This document shows positions 8,624-18,446 of a stretch of DNA of 64,000 nucleotides, piece by piece. Position 1 is the first letter of the stretch; each line of letters starts with the position of its first letter. The stretch comes from Planctomycetaceae bacterium (GTDB lineage: Bacteria > Planctomycetota > Planctomycetia > Planctomycetales > Planctomycetaceae), in the NCBI GenBank assembly GCA_021732995.1, contig JAKFWA010000012.1, forward strand, positions 62,001 through 126,000, read 5' to 3'. The position numbers and the translations under genes were made by a program. The notes below the pieces were generated by a model. It did no database searches. It was not told the DNA's origin and saw nothing but the letters and a program-made list of their open reading frames with translations.

Positions 8624-9985
8624 ATGCGTGGAATCTACTCGTTGACAGCCACTGCCGTCGCTGTGCTCGTTCTGGGAAGCCTGTTTGCAGCGAAGCTGAA
8701 GCCAGACCTGTCACGAATCGACGTCTCAGAGCTTAAAGCGACCGGGTACCAGAAGTGGTATCGCGGCAATATGCATACCCATTCGTACTGGAGCGATGGG
8801 AATGACTACCTGGAATCAATCGCCCAGTGGTATCGAGATCATGAATATCAGTTTCTGGTCTTCACGGATCACAACACGCTGGCGGATCGCGAACGCTGGA
8901 TTGACGTTGGCAAGGTCAAAGCGGGAAAGGTGGCCTTTGAGAAGCTGAAGAAGAACTTTCCGAGCGATTGGATTGTGGAACGCACGACTGCCGACGGCAA
9001 GCATGAAGTCCGGCTGAAAACTTTCTCGGAAGTTTCCGAACGATTCAATGAACCCGGAAAGTATCTGCTGGTGCAGGGTGAAGAAGTCTCGGATTCCTTT
9101 GAGAAGGCGCCCATTCATATGAATGCGTCGAATGTCAAGGAGTTGATCGTTCCGCGTCATGGCCACAGCGTGGCTGATACAATTCAGAACAACACAGATG
9201 CGCTGGTTTCACAGCGGGAACGTACTGGTCAGCCGATGATGATTCACTTGAATCACCCCAATTTCGGCTGGGGGATCACGGCGGAAGACCTCGTCAGTAT
9301 TCGTGGTGAAAACTTCTTTGAAGTCTATAACGGCCATCCAGGTGTTCATAATCACGGCGATCACGTTCACGCTTCGAGCGATCGCATTTGGGATATTATC
9401 AACACTCGCCGCTTGACTGAGTTCGATTTGCCTCTGCTGTATGGTCTGGCGACCGATGACGGTCATGATTACCACAATATTCCTAGCCGCGCTTCTGAGC
9501 CGGGACGCGGCTGGGTGATGGTGTTGGGCTTCGAGCTTTCGGCGGGCGAACTGATTTACTCATTGGAGCATGGGAAGTTTTATGCGACAAACGGTGTGAA
9601 ACTGAGTTCGGTCAAATCGTCTGCTGCCGGGTTGGATGTGACCATCGAGGCGACTCCTGGCGCTACGTATGTCGTAGAATTTATTGGAACGCGGCGTGGG
9701 TTTGACCCTCATCATGAGCCCATACACGACAAGAATGGCAAGCTGCTGCGTGTCACTGAAAAGTACAGCGAGGACATTGGCGCCGTGCTGGCGAAAGTCG
9801 AGAACCCTCGAATGTCGAAAAATGGTGGTATCGATCGTGTTTCCGCGTCGTATCGATTCACCGGCGATGAACTCTATGTGCGGGCGAAGATTACTTCGTC
9901 CGAGAAGCACCCCAACCCATCCGAGGTAGGTGAGCCCCAGCGTGCCTGGACGCAGCCCGTGCTTGGGCCCGCCGCGAAGAAGTAG
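8624..9985 (+). CDS. Exported PHP-fold metallohydrolase-like protein
   Basis: The ATG at 8624 is chosen because it opens a signal peptide or N-terminal anchor (YSLTATAVAVLVLGSLFA); longer in-frame starts run into the sulfatase gene. The chain (453 aa) then shows PHP motifs: NMHTHSYWSDG, FLVFTDHNTLAD, the block IHLNHPNFGWG and, near residue 285, LATDDGHDYH. These His/Asp clusters would bind two or three metal ions. PHP proteins hydrolyse phosphoesters, but exported relatives in planctomycetes are uncharacterised. The C-terminal third is beta-rich and resembles an accessory domain. It follows the sulfatase by 56 bp and may be cotranscribed. Confidence 0.82.
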   Translation: MRGIYSLTATAVAVLVLGSLFAAKLKPDLSRIDVSELKATGYQKWYRGNMHTHSYWSDGNDYLESIAQWYRDHEYQFLVFTDHNTLADRERWIDVGKVKAGKVAFEKLKKNFPSDWIVERTTADGKHEVRLKTFSEVSERFNEPGKYLLVQGEEVSDSFEKAPIHMNASNVKELIVPRHGHSVADTIQNNTDALVSQRERTGQPMMIHLNHPNFGWGITAEDLVSIRGENFFEVYNGHPGVHNHGDHVHASSDRIWDIINTRRLTEFDLPLLYGLATDDGHDYHNIPSRASEPGRGWVMVLGFELSAGELIYSLEHGKFYATNGVKLSSVKSSAAGLDVTIEATPGATYVVEFIGTRRGFDPHHEPIHDKNGKLLRVTEKYSEDIGAVLAKVENPRMSKNGGIDRVSASYRFTGDELYVRAKITSSEKHPNPSEVGEPQRAWTQPVLGPAAKK

Positions 9986-10077
9986 CAGGGAACCGGAAGT
10001 AAGCTTTGCAATCTCTCACACTGGTCTTGTGAGCGGCTGCGCCAGCGACACAGAATTCGCGTGTCTTGAAGGTTGGA

Positions 10078-11418
10078 ATGTGTCTGTCGGTCGCAGCTAA
10101 GAAAGTTGATATGTGGCTTCGCATACTTTGTGCGGTACTGATGGTGTCTTTCTTCATCGCAGAGGCGCCTGCGCAGACGACGAAATCTTCCAAAGCGACA
10201 GCCGCGACGGCTAATAAGAATACTGCTGCGGGACCGCGTGATTTTCGTTCAAAGAATTTTGTTATTCATACGGATTTATCTGACGAAGACGCTCAGGAAC
10301 TGCTCGGCCGCCTGGAGAACATGGTCAAATTGATCTCCACATATTGGGGGCGGCCGTGTCGGCAGGTCATCGAATGCTACGTCGTCAAGGATCTTGCCAA
10401 CTGGCCGCAAGGATCAATTGAGCCCGAGGGCCTGCGCAGCATTCGAGATGGGGCCGGAGTGACTCGCACCACGGTGCGGACCAATGGCGTCAACTTTCAG
10501 GCGAAGTCGATTGTGTATGCGGTCGCGGATCGTGGTACCCCGCAGCATGAAGCTGTGCATGCCTACTGTGGTCAGACGTTCGGAACGACCGGGCCGCTCT
10601 GGTACAGCGAAGGCATGGCGGAGATGGGGCAATACTGGAAGGAGAATAACTCCAGCGTCAACTGCCACCCGGCGGTCGTGGAATACATCCACAACACCGA
10701 GCCCAAGTCCTTGAATGCCATCGTCAACGCGGAGGAGGTGACGGGAGATTCCTGGGAAAACTATGCGTGGCGCTGGGCACTGTGTCACGTGCTGGCGACA
10801 AATCCGAACTATGCACCGCGTTTTCGGCCGCTCGGCATTGGCATGCTGACGGGGCAGAAGGTGTCGTTTGAGAGTGTTTATGGAACCATGGCCAAAGAGA
10901 TTTCGTTTGAATACCTATTCTTCCTACAGCATTTTGATCTGGGGTATCGAGCAGATCTGTGCGCGTGGGACTGGAAGGCCAAGTTCAAACCGTTGCTGGG
11001 AGCGGTTCCGATCACTTCCAAGATCAAAGCGAAAGGCGGCTGGCAGCCGACGCTGGTCACCGTGAAGTCAGGGACTCAGTACGACTTCATGGCTGATGGC
11101 AAGTGGCGTACGAGCAAGGACTCCGATGAGGTCTCGGCTGACGGGGCGGATGACGGTCGGGGTAAGCTCGTCGGAGTCATCTTCGATCCGGACGGATACG
11201 TGCTGGGCGAACCGTTTGATCTCGGAGCCTTCGGCGATTGGACGGCCCCTGACGACGGGCAACTGTTCGTGCGGGCTAATCAGCCGTGGAAAGAGATCGA
11301 CGATGAAGACTCGGGCACCGTGACTTTCAAGATCAAGCCCACCGGAAAAGGTCAGCCGTTCGTCGATCCTCGTCGTCCTGGCGCGAGTTCGCCTGGCGCA
11401 CGCTCAGGCAATCCATGA
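10078..11418 (+). CDS. Secreted peptidase-like protein, DUF1570/peptidase-MA type (gluzincin)
   Basis: The protein (446 aa from the ATG at 10078, preceded by GAAGG at 5-nt spacing) begins with a signal peptide ending near APAQ. A zinc-protease signature HEAVH (His157, Glu158, His161) is followed 16 residues later by a helix with Glu178 in WYSEGMAEMG, as in gluzincins. The segment before it (NFVIHTDLSDEDAQELLGRL) is typical of planctomycete DUF1570 proteins. The C-terminal 120 residues form a beta-rich accessory domain. It likely acts outside the cytoplasm on an unknown protein or peptide. An ATG at 10111 is an alternative start. Confidence 0.78.
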   Translation: MCLSVAAKKVDMWLRILCAVLMVSFFIAEAPAQTTKSSKATAATANKNTAAGPRDFRSKNFVIHTDLSDEDAQELLGRLENMVKLISTYWGRPCRQVIECYVVKDLANWPQGSIEPEGLRSIRDGAGVTRTTVRTNGVNFQAKSIVYAVADRGTPQHEAVHAYCGQTFGTTGPLWYSEGMAEMGQYWKENNSSVNCHPAVVEYIHNTEPKSLNAIVNAEEVTGDSWENYAWRWALCHVLATNPNYAPRFRPLGIGMLTGQKVSFESVYGTMAKEISFEYLFFLQHFDLGYRADLCAWDWKAKFKPLLGAVPITSKIKAKGGWQPTLVTVKSGTQYDFMADGKWRTSKDSDEVSADGADDGRGKLVGVIFDPDGYVLGEPFDLGAFGDWTAPDDGQLFVRANQPWKEIDDEDSGTVTFKIKPTGKGQPFVDPRRPGASSPGARSGNP

Positions 11419-11518
11419 AACGCCAAAGTCCGGACTGACTTCGCTAGAATGGCTCTTTTAGTGATGATGCCCGCCTGTTGAATCGACCTTGTTGGCGGGC
11501 AATTGAAAGCTTCAGTTC

Positions 11519-12580
11519 ATGACGAGCGTAGCAACGCGACCGTTGATCGCTTTGACGATGGGTGACGCGGCGGGGATAGGCCCAGAAGTCATTATCAAGT
11601 CGCTGCAATCGCCCGATGTGAGCGACTTGCTTCATCCGGTGATCGTCGGACATCCGCTGGTGATGCAGCGCGCTGCTGATTTGGTCAAGGCGCCCATTCG
11701 CATCGTACCGATTACCGATCTTGCGGCGGCGCGGCAGTTGAGTGGCAATGAGGTTCCTTGTTGGCAAACGTGTGCTGACGACGTAGCAGTCGTACCCGCC
11801 GGCGGAAACGATCCACGAACCGGAGACGCGGCGTATCGCTGCCTGGTTGCGGCGACTCAAGCGGCGCTGCGGGGGGAGATCGACGCCATCACGACGGCTC
11901 CACTGAGTAAGGCGGCGTTGCATGCCGGTGGTCATCATTACCCCGGTCATACCGAGATTCTGGCTGAGGTCTGCGGCGTTCAGGATTTCGGCATGATGCT
12001 GTTCCTTCCCTCGGGAAGCGTCGTTCGTGGGCCGTCGGGGCTGGGAGTCGTGCACACTACTCTGCATACCTCGATTCGCAGCGTTCCTGAACTGCTCACG
12101 ACTGACGCCATTGCTGAGAAGATCCATCTGATGGATCACTTCATGCGGCAGGTGGAATGTGCTTCGCCGCGAGTCGCGGTGTGCGCGTTGAATCCTCACG
12201 CCGGTGAAGACGGGCTCTTTGGCGACGAAGAAGCTCGGATCATCCGTCCGGCAGTTGAGCGATGTTGCCGGGAAGGAATTCGGGCAACCGGTCCCCTGCC
12301 CGCTGACACGTTGATGCGTCGCGCCGTGCTCGGAGAGTTCGACGGGGTTGTGGCGATGTATCACGATCAGGGGCACATCGCTCTGAAGCTGATTGCCTTC
12401 GATCGCGCTGTGAATGTGACTCTGGGATTGCCGATCGTCCGCACGAGTCCCAGTCACGGGACTGCTTTTGACATCGCGTGGCAAAACCGGGCTTCGCCGG
12501 AAGGGATGCTGGAAGCTCTGAGAGTTGCGGCGTTACTGGCCCGAAATCGCTCGGTTGCCCCTGCGAAAGTTCACGCGTAA
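11519..12580 (+). CDS. pdxA: 4-hydroxythreonine-4-phosphate dehydrogenase
   Basis: The 353-residue protein carries PdxA landmarks: ALTMGDAAGIGPEVI at the N terminus, TTAPLSKAAL, the metal and substrate site YPGHTEILAE, VCALNPHAGEDGLFG, and a C-terminal block with MYHDQGHIALK and TSPSHGTAFDIA. PdxA oxidises 4-phosphohydroxy-L-threonine with NAD in the DXP-dependent vitamin B6 pathway; it is a cytoplasmic homodimer. The length is normal. Other pdx genes are not adjacent. PdxA2-type relatives acting on sugar acids exist, so a B6 role is likely but not proven. Confidence 0.93.
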   Translation: MTSVATRPLIALTMGDAAGIGPEVIIKSLQSPDVSDLLHPVIVGHPLVMQRAADLVKAPIRIVPITDLAAARQLSGNEVPCWQTCADDVAVVPAGGNDPRTGDAAYRCLVAATQAALRGEIDAITTAPLSKAALHAGGHHYPGHTEILAEVCGVQDFGMMLFLPSGSVVRGPSGLGVVHTTLHTSIRSVPELLTTDAIAEKIHLMDHFMRQVECASPRVAVCALNPHAGEDGLFGDEEARIIRPAVERCCREGIRATGPLPADTLMRRAVLGEFDGVVAMYHDQGHIALKLIAFDRAVNVTLGLPIVRTSPSHGTAFDIAWQNRASPEGMLEALRVAALLARNRSVAPAKVHA

Positions 12581-12646
12581 AAACCGGGGCAGAACGCGAC
12601 CGGCAGACGGCTTCGACGCTCATCAAAACACCTTGGAGATTCTTCG

Positions 12647-13846
12647 ATGGAAACCACGAACGGCCCTTTGAATCGTAAACTGAGGATGGCTCTTGTCGGT
12701 GGCGGACAGGGCAGTTTCATCGGTCGTGTGCATGCGACGGCCGCCGTGCTCGACAATCGCGCCGCGTTGGTTGCGGGTGCTCTGTCGTCGAACGCTCAGA
12801 AGTCGAAGGATTCGGCTCCGTCCTATGACATCGCAGCTGACCGAGCGTATGGTTCCTATCAGGAAATGCTGAGCAGCGAACTCAAGCTGCCCGCCGACAA
12901 GCGGATTGATTTCCTCAGTATCACGACCCCCAATCACGTGCACTTCCCGGTGGCGAAGGCTGCTGTCGAAGCGGGGTTCAACGTCATCTGCGATAAGCCG
13001 ATGACCTTCGATCTGGCCGAGGCCGAAGAACTGGTGAAGATCGTCGAGAAGAGCGGCGTCGTGTTCGCGGTGACTCATAACTACACGGGTTATCCGCTGG
13101 TCCGTCACGCTCGCCAGATGATTCAGTCGGGCGAACTCGGTGAAATTCAGGCCATTCGCTCGAACTACATTCAAGGCTGGCTGCGGACTCGACTGGAGAG
13201 CTCGGACCAGAAGCAGGCCGCGTGGCGTACCGATCCAACGAAGTCCGGTGCGGCGGGCTGCTTCGGCGACATTGGTACGCATGCGTATAACCTCGCACGC
13301 TACATGACCGGCTTGCTGCCTGAGTCTGTCTCCTGTCACTTGAAGACGTTTGAAGGCGGTCGCCAGTTGGACGATTACGGTCATGCCGTCATTCGCATGG
13401 AGAACGGCGGTCTGCTGACGGTTACCGCCAGCCAGATTTCGCACGGTCGGGAGAACGACCTGTTCATCGAAGTCGACGGCACGAAGGGTGCGCTGGCGTG
13501 GCATCAGGAAGAGCCGAACAAGATGATCGTGCGTTCGAATGGCAAGCCTCATGCGATCTACACGCGCGATCCAAACGCCCCCTTCATGAACGATGCTGGC
13601 AAAGCCGCCTGCCGCCTGCCATCAGGGCACCCGGAAGCATTCTTTGAAGCCTTTGCGAATGTGTACCGCTCGGCCTACGACGGCATGGTGAAGCGGGCCT
13701 CTGGCGAAAAGATCGAGACCAAGAACACGGTTTATCCGAACGTCTACGACGGCTGCGAAGGCATGTACTTCATTCAGCAGTGCGTCGCGAGCAGTGCCGA
13801 GAACGGCGCCTGGCTGCCGATCAAGCACACTCACGCTCGCCGCTAA
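12647..13846 (+). CDS. Gfo/Idh/MocA family NAD(P)-dependent oxidoreductase
   Basis: A Rossmann nucleotide-binding motif opens the chain (ALVGGGQGSFIGRVHATAA), followed by the family's catalytic-lysine block CDKPMTFDLAEAEE and the C-terminal domain (GDIGTHAYNLARYMTG, EVDGTKGALAWHQEEP). At 399 residues it has the usual length. These enzymes oxidise or epimerise sugars, inositols or cyclitols with bound NAD(P). No Tat signal is present, so it should be cytoplasmic. It is followed by a terminator-like hairpin, so it probably ends a transcript beginning at pdxA. The substrate is unknown. Confidence 0.92.
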   Translation: METTNGPLNRKLRMALVGGGQGSFIGRVHATAAVLDNRAALVAGALSSNAQKSKDSAPSYDIAADRAYGSYQEMLSSELKLPADKRIDFLSITTPNHVHFPVAKAAVEAGFNVICDKPMTFDLAEAEELVKIVEKSGVVFAVTHNYTGYPLVRHARQMIQSGELGEIQAIRSNYIQGWLRTRLESSDQKQAAWRTDPTKSGAAGCFGDIGTHAYNLARYMTGLLPESVSCHLKTFEGGRQLDDYGHAVIRMENGGLLTVTASQISHGRENDLFIEVDGTKGALAWHQEEPNKMIVRSNGKPHAIYTRDPNAPFMNDAGKAACRLPSGHPEAFFEAFANVYRSAYDGMVKRASGEKIETKNTVYPNVYDGCEGMYFIQQCVASSAENGAWLPIKHTHARR

Positions 13847-13895
13847 GCTTTGCTGGCTGACGTCGACGAAGCTGCTGATTTGTAATGATTTTGAG

Positions 13896-13927
13896 AACTC
13901 TCCTGACGCAGGTCCGGGGAGTTTTTT
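13896..13927 (+). terminator. Rho-independent terminator
   Basis: AACTCTCC at 13896-13903 pairs with GGGGAGTT at 13916-13923 (one G-T pair) around a 12-nt loop, and a run of T follows. It lies 50 bp after the oxidoreductase stop codon. Confidence 0.75.
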
Positions 13928-14066
13928 GTTGCGTCGAGCGTCTTGGCAAGGTCGCTGCAATCGCGGCCAATTCTTTTCGAGCGCGGCTCGGCTATACTAC
14001 CCGTCTGAAGAGTTTAAGTGCGTTGAGGTTTGCCCGAGGAACGGGCGCGGAAAGGTTTTGAGTTCG

Positions 14067-15245
14067 ATGCGTGCACGTGTTGAAGACAACGAGTCTGATG
14101 GTCCGGCCGAAACGGTGCGCCTACAGGTGTTGCTGGCGAAGTCCGGGCTGGGATCGCGCCGAGCCTGTGAAGAGTTCATCACCGAAGGTCGAGTAACGAT
14201 CGACGGCGAGACGGTGACTGAGCTGGGCACCCGTGTGCGAAAAGGCCAAAAGGTCTTGGTCGATGGTGAAGGAATTCGTGCCGAGCGGACGGTTTACTAC
14301 CTCGTCAACAAGCCGAGGGGTGTGCTCTGCACCAACGACGATCCGCGCGGCCGACCGCGCGTGATCGACCTGTTTCCGAAGCATGCCGGACGACTTTATC
14401 CGGTCGGTCGATTGGACGAAGAGACGGTCGGATTGCTGCTCGTCACGAACGACGGCGAGCTGAGTCATCAGCTCGCACATCCGAAGTTTCGCGTTCCGAA
14501 GAAGTACAAAGTGCATGTGGTTGGTACGCCAACCTGGGAGCAGTTGGAAGAACTCCGACGCGGCATGTACTTCAGCGACGGAAAGTTCAAGGTTGAGGGC
14601 ATCCGGCAGCTCAAAACCAAGGGCAATAGTGCGGTTCTCGAAGTGATCCTGAATGAGGGGCAGAATCGCGAAATTCGCCGGTTGTTTGCGCGGCTTGGAC
14701 ACAGAGTGCTGCAGCTTGAACGAGTGGCGATTGGGCCCTTGAAATTGGGCGAACTCCCGGTCGGTGCATTCCGACCGCTGACTTCGCTGGAGGTGAAGCG
14801 ACTGAATGAATACCTGACGAAGTCGCCCGACGCCCGCGGCGATGTGGCCGCGCCAATACCGAAGCCTCGCCCGCCGCGTAAGCGAGTTGCGGTTAAGCCG
14901 CAGGCGAAGGGGCCGGCGATTATCGAAGTCAGTGCGATGAACCGACGTGGGCATCGCGATCTGACTGGTCAGCGTCTTGATGCGCCGAAACGGGCTCCTC
15001 ACCCGGCCATTGATACATCCCGGGTTGCTGAGCGAGCCAGGACTGAGGATTCGGGTTCCGGCGCGAACATGGAACGTGCCGGGCACACCCCGCGCGCTCC
15101 GCGAGGCGCCGGACGCCCGGGAGGAGAACGTCGTTTCGGTGGCGCAGGTGAGCGTGGAGGTCGTGGCGGTGGTCGTCCGGGCGGAAATGATCGGCCCGGC
15201 GGAGACGGTCGACGTAAAGGACCTGCGAAGCCCGGCCGTCGCTAG
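14067..15245 (+). CDS. Pseudouridine synthase of the RsuA/RluB/RluE/RluF family with a disordered tail
   Basis: The ATG at 14067 is chosen because the S4 RNA-binding domain begins soon after (VLLAKSGLGSRRACEEF, then EGRVTIDGETVTELG). The catalytic domain has YYLVNKPRGVLCTNDD and the active-site Asp in GRLDEETVGLLLVTNDG, then EGQNREIRRLFARLGHRV. It would isomerise a specific uridine, most likely in 23S rRNA as RluB does. The last 110 residues are Arg/Gly/Pro-rich and low in complexity (GGRGGGRPGGNDRPGG), a tail that may help bind RNA and is common in planctomycete members. Translation could also begin at an upstream TTG near 14058. Confidence 0.9.
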   Translation: MRARVEDNESDGPAETVRLQVLLAKSGLGSRRACEEFITEGRVTIDGETVTELGTRVRKGQKVLVDGEGIRAERTVYYLVNKPRGVLCTNDDPRGRPRVIDLFPKHAGRLYPVGRLDEETVGLLLVTNDGELSHQLAHPKFRVPKKYKVHVVGTPTWEQLEELRRGMYFSDGKFKVEGIRQLKTKGNSAVLEVILNEGQNREIRRLFARLGHRVLQLERVAIGPLKLGELPVGAFRPLTSLEVKRLNEYLTKSPDARGDVAAPIPKPRPPRKRVAVKPQAKGPAIIEVSAMNRRGHRDLTGQRLDAPKRAPHPAIDTSRVAERARTEDSGSGANMERAGHTPRAPRGAGRPGGERRFGGAGERGGRGGGRPGGNDRPGGDGRRKGPAKPGRR

Positions 15246-15286
15246 GGGATGTGTTTGCGAGGTTGCAGCTTCAGGAGTGAGGACCG

Positions 15287-16153
15287 ATGGAAGCCTGTCA
15301 GAGTCTGGTCGGAATGGTGCCGACCGCCGTGCAGAAGCTCGGGCGTGTTCGCGAGGTGGAGCAGGTGGCACGCGGCACCTATCGAGTGCGGGTGGAGTGC
15401 CCGGAACTCGCCAGGCAGATCATTCCCGGCCAGTTCTTCATGGTCCGCGATCCGCGCGTGACGGATCCTCTGCTTGGGCGACCGTTTGCGTTGCTCGACA
15501 CGTACGAGGACTCGGTCGGTCAACCTGCAGGTATCGATTTCGGGTTTGTCACTGTGGGTAAGATGACCAATCTGATGGCTCAATGGTCAGTCGGTGACCC
15601 AGTGGAACTCTGGGGACCGCTCGGTAACGGCTTTCCGGTTCCCGATAGTCGGCGGTTGTTCCTCGTGGCGGGCGGAATCGGGCAGACACCGTTTCGAGCT
15701 GTGGCGCGGGAAGCATTGAAGCTCCACAGCTTTGGTCGCAATGTGACGCAGCCGCCGTCTGGGGTGACTCTCTGCTACGGAGCCCGGACGAAGGAGCATC
15801 TCGCGTTCTTGGACTGGTTCCAATTGCCAAATCTGAATGTTCAAATTTCAACAGATGACGGCAGTTTCGGTCGAAAAGGATACGTCAGCCAGTTGCTGGA
15901 TGCGGCGTACGAGACCGACGCTCCACCCGAGGCGATCTACTGCTGCGGTCCGGAGCCGATGATGGCTGCGGTCGCGAAGGTGGCCGCGCAACGCGGAACG
16001 CCCTGCTGGTTGTCGCTGGAAACTCCGATGGCGTGCGGGTTTGGGATCTGTTTTAGCTGTGTCACTAGAGTCCGGATGGACGATGGTTCTTGGGATTACC
16101 GGCGAACGTGCGTCGAAGGACCCATCTTCGAAGCTGAGAAACTTTGTCTGTAA
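15287..16153 (+). CDS. PyrK-like iron-sulfur flavoprotein (dihydroorotate dehydrogenase electron-transfer subunit)
   Basis: The 288-residue protein has a ferredoxin-reductase FAD domain (GQFFMVRDPRVTDPLLGRPF), an NAD-binding domain (LFLVAGGIGQTPF; later YCCGPEPMMAAVA) and a C-terminal [2Fe-2S] site CGFGICFSC with a fourth Cys in RRTCVEG (spacing C-x4-C-x2-C-x11-C). PyrK passes electrons from dihydroorotate oxidation by PyrD to NAD. No pyrD lies in this window; standalone PyrK-like genes are common in planctomycetes. It begins 41 bp after the pseudouridine synthase gene. Confidence 0.87.
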   Translation: MEACQSLVGMVPTAVQKLGRVREVEQVARGTYRVRVECPELARQIIPGQFFMVRDPRVTDPLLGRPFALLDTYEDSVGQPAGIDFGFVTVGKMTNLMAQWSVGDPVELWGPLGNGFPVPDSRRLFLVAGGIGQTPFRAVAREALKLHSFGRNVTQPPSGVTLCYGARTKEHLAFLDWFQLPNLNVQISTDDGSFGRKGYVSQLLDAAYETDAPPEAIYCCGPEPMMAAVAKVAAQRGTPCWLSLETPMACGFGICFSCVTRVRMDDGSWDYRRTCVEGPIFEAEKLCL

Positions 16154-16358
16154 CAGACTTTAGGCAGAACTTTTCGCTCGCTGAGCGAGTTTAAGTCTGA
16201 GACAGTACGCGCTCGCAGAGTTCGCTCGTTTCCAGTGACAGAAATCTCGAATTGCGGAGATCTCTGAAGTCTGGTTGAAAGCGGAATTCTGCATCGGATA
16301 CGGTTAAGTCCTGCAAAACTCCCTTCGTGGTACCAAAGACCTTCACAAGGAGCCTGCG

Positions 16359-18299
16359 GTGAGTCAAACAAGCTCGGTTCCCACCAGCACGGATGCGGTT
16401 GCGAAGCCTGTCAACCGCGATATTCCCTCCTGGGCCGCCAGCGCTGGACTGCACCTGCTGCTTTTGCTGGGCATGTTGAGCGTCACCTACGAGATCGGTC
16501 CCAATCCGCTCGCCAAGGAAAACCTCATCACCAGCGAGGTCGAGGAATTCGACACGAAGGTTGAGGACTATCGCTTCGATACCGCGATGAGCCCCGCCAT
16601 CGGTAACTCGGTTCGCACCGGTGAAGGGAGTGCGTCGTCCGGCGTCGCTTCCACGACCGTTGGAACGCTGGTTGGTGGCGATGTGCAACGTTCGGTGCAG
16701 CGCCGCATTGAAGAAGATCTGCTGGTTGTCGGAACGGCTCCGGTGTCGGACATTCCGGTGCTGTCGGAAGGCATGCTGTCGACTTCAGTGGAAACCGGTG
16801 GCGTAGCCGAGAAGACCGGTGGCGTCGAAGGTTCGCTCGACCGCATGACCTACGAGATCATGAATTCGTTGCGCGACCGTCCGACCGTGGTGGTCTGGTT
16901 GTTCGACGAATCGCCTTCGTTGAAAGATCGTCGCGGCGAGATCACTCAACGCTTCCAGCACATCTACGGCCAATTGGCCGCTTTGGACCCAACTCATAAC
17001 GATCACCTGAAGACGGCGATCGTCGGCTTTGGCAAGGACGTGCATTTCTACAACAACGAACCCACCAACGATATTGCTGAAGCGACTCGGCTGGTGGGCG
17101 AGATGCCGGAAGACAAGTCTGGTATTGAGAACGTTTTCACGGCTCTCGGGCGTGTCGTTGAGAAGTATCGCCGCTTCCGCACGGGAACGAATCGTCACAA
17201 CGTGATGATCATCGGTGTCACCGACGAGCGTGGCGACGACTTGGAGCAGATGGAAAAGGTTTCGGCTGCGGCAGTGCAGTCGGGCATGAAGGTCTACTTC
17301 GTGGCTCACTCCTCGCCGTTCGGTCGCCAGAAGGGGTACATCCACTGGAACTATGACGGTTTCAATGACGACATCGAGATCGATCAAGGTCCAGAAACGG
17401 TGAAGATGGAAGTGGTCGATCTGCCGTTCTGGGGCGTGCAGGGACTCGACCTGTCCCGCATGTCGTCTGGCTTGGGGCCGTATCACTTGACTCGCATCTG
17501 TGCTGAGACGGGTGGCATCTACCTGATCACTGACGACCATCGCAATGGTCGCTTCGACTTCGCCGTGATGCGGAATTACTTGCCGGACTACCGCCCTGAG
17601 TCCGTCTATCTGCAAGACTTGAAGAAGAACAAAGCGAAGCTGGCACTGGTCGAGACGTCCGAGAAGGTCAAGGACTTCCAGCAGGCCAAACGCCGCGTGA
17701 ACGCTCCGAACCTGGTGTTCCGCGCTGACACTGACAACGCACTGCGAACCGCCGCTACGGACGCGCAGAAAGACGTTGTGGCGTTCGAGTTGTATGTCGG
17801 TGAAATCGTGAAGATGCTCGAACCGGGCGAAAAGGAACGAGCCAAGATCAAGGAGCCTCGCTGGCGAGCTGCCTACGATCTGTCTTATGGCCGCGCTCTT
17901 GCTTTGAGTGCACGAACCTCCGGTTACAACATGCTGTTGGCTTCGATGAAGGTGTCGCCGAAGACCTTCGCTAAGAAGGACAGCAACACATGGGTGCTGA
18001 AGCCTTCGAAGGACATTCAGGCTGGGCCGGCGGTTAAGAAGGTCGTGCAGAAGGCCACCGAGATGCTGTCTCGCGTGGTTGACGAGCACGCCGGCACGCC
18101 GTGGGCTGACTTGGCTGCTCGCGAGTTGCGGGAGCCGATGGGCTGGGAATGGGTTGAAGAGAAGCACGACTACGAAGCGATGGCTCGAGCTGCTGCGAAT
18201 GCCGAGAATCGCAAGCAAGTGCTCTTCGCCGATGAGAACGAGCGTAAGGCTGCTGAAAAGAAGAAGATGCAGGCCGAGCGTCCGAAGCCACGCCTGTAG
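16359..18299 (+). CDS. Membrane-anchored von Willebrand factor type A protein
   Basis: The start is GTG at 16359 with AAGGAG about 8 nt upstream. Residues about 25-45 form one membrane helix (WAASAGLHLLLLLGMLSV) after a short cytoplasmic N terminus, so most of the 646-residue chain is outside the inner membrane. The vWA domain begins near residue 170: VVVWLFDESPSLKDRR contains the metal-ion-dependent adhesion motif D-x-S-x-S (Asp183, Ser185, Ser187). MIIGVTDERGDD is the later conserved strand. The last 80 residues are charged and helical. The role is unknown; vWA domains usually mediate metal-dependent protein contacts. Confidence 0.83.
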   Translation: MSQTSSVPTSTDAVAKPVNRDIPSWAASAGLHLLLLLGMLSVTYEIGPNPLAKENLITSEVEEFDTKVEDYRFDTAMSPAIGNSVRTGEGSASSGVASTTVGTLVGGDVQRSVQRRIEEDLLVVGTAPVSDIPVLSEGMLSTSVETGGVAEKTGGVEGSLDRMTYEIMNSLRDRPTVVVWLFDESPSLKDRRGEITQRFQHIYGQLAALDPTHNDHLKTAIVGFGKDVHFYNNEPTNDIAEATRLVGEMPEDKSGIENVFTALGRVVEKYRRFRTGTNRHNVMIIGVTDERGDDLEQMEKVSAAAVQSGMKVYFVAHSSPFGRQKGYIHWNYDGFNDDIEIDQGPETVKMEVVDLPFWGVQGLDLSRMSSGLGPYHLTRICAETGGIYLITDDHRNGRFDFAVMRNYLPDYRPESVYLQDLKKNKAKLALVETSEKVKDFQQAKRRVNAPNLVFRADTDNALRTAATDAQKDVVAFELYVGEIVKMLEPGEKERAKIKEPRWRAAYDLSYGRALALSARTSGYNMLLASMKVSPKTFAKKDSNTWVLKPSKDIQAGPAVKKVVQKATEMLSRVVDEHAGTPWADLAARELREPMGWEWVEEKHDYEAMARAAANAENRKQVLFADENERKAAEKKKMQAERPKPRL

Positions 18300-18320
18300 T
18301 TTGAGCTGCTGAATTCAAAA

Positions 18321-18349
18321 GAGCCCTGCCTGATCGCAGGGCTCTTTTT
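18321..18349 (+). terminator. Strong rho-independent terminator
   Basis: A perfect 9-bp stem, GAGCCCTGC (18321-18329) with GCAGGGCTC (18336-18344), 6-nt loop, followed by five T. It ends the vWA transcript. Confidence 0.92.
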
Positions 18350-18446
18350 GTTGGTAGAGCTAGTATGTGCGAGCCTGCTGAGCTGTTCGCTGCTTGGTCT
18401 CGTCTTGTGTTACGTCGGCTCGCTTCGAGGACTTGTTTTGTTCGCG

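Noticed and set aside
12623-13552. Long open frame antisense to the Gfo/Idh/MocA gene
   Set aside because: The plus strand carries full family motifs; the antisense frame is a product of high GC codon usage.
16785-18218. 477-codon frame antisense to the vWA gene
   Set aside because: The plus-strand gene has a signal anchor, a MIDAS motif, a good ribosome binding site and a terminator; the antisense frame has no family features.
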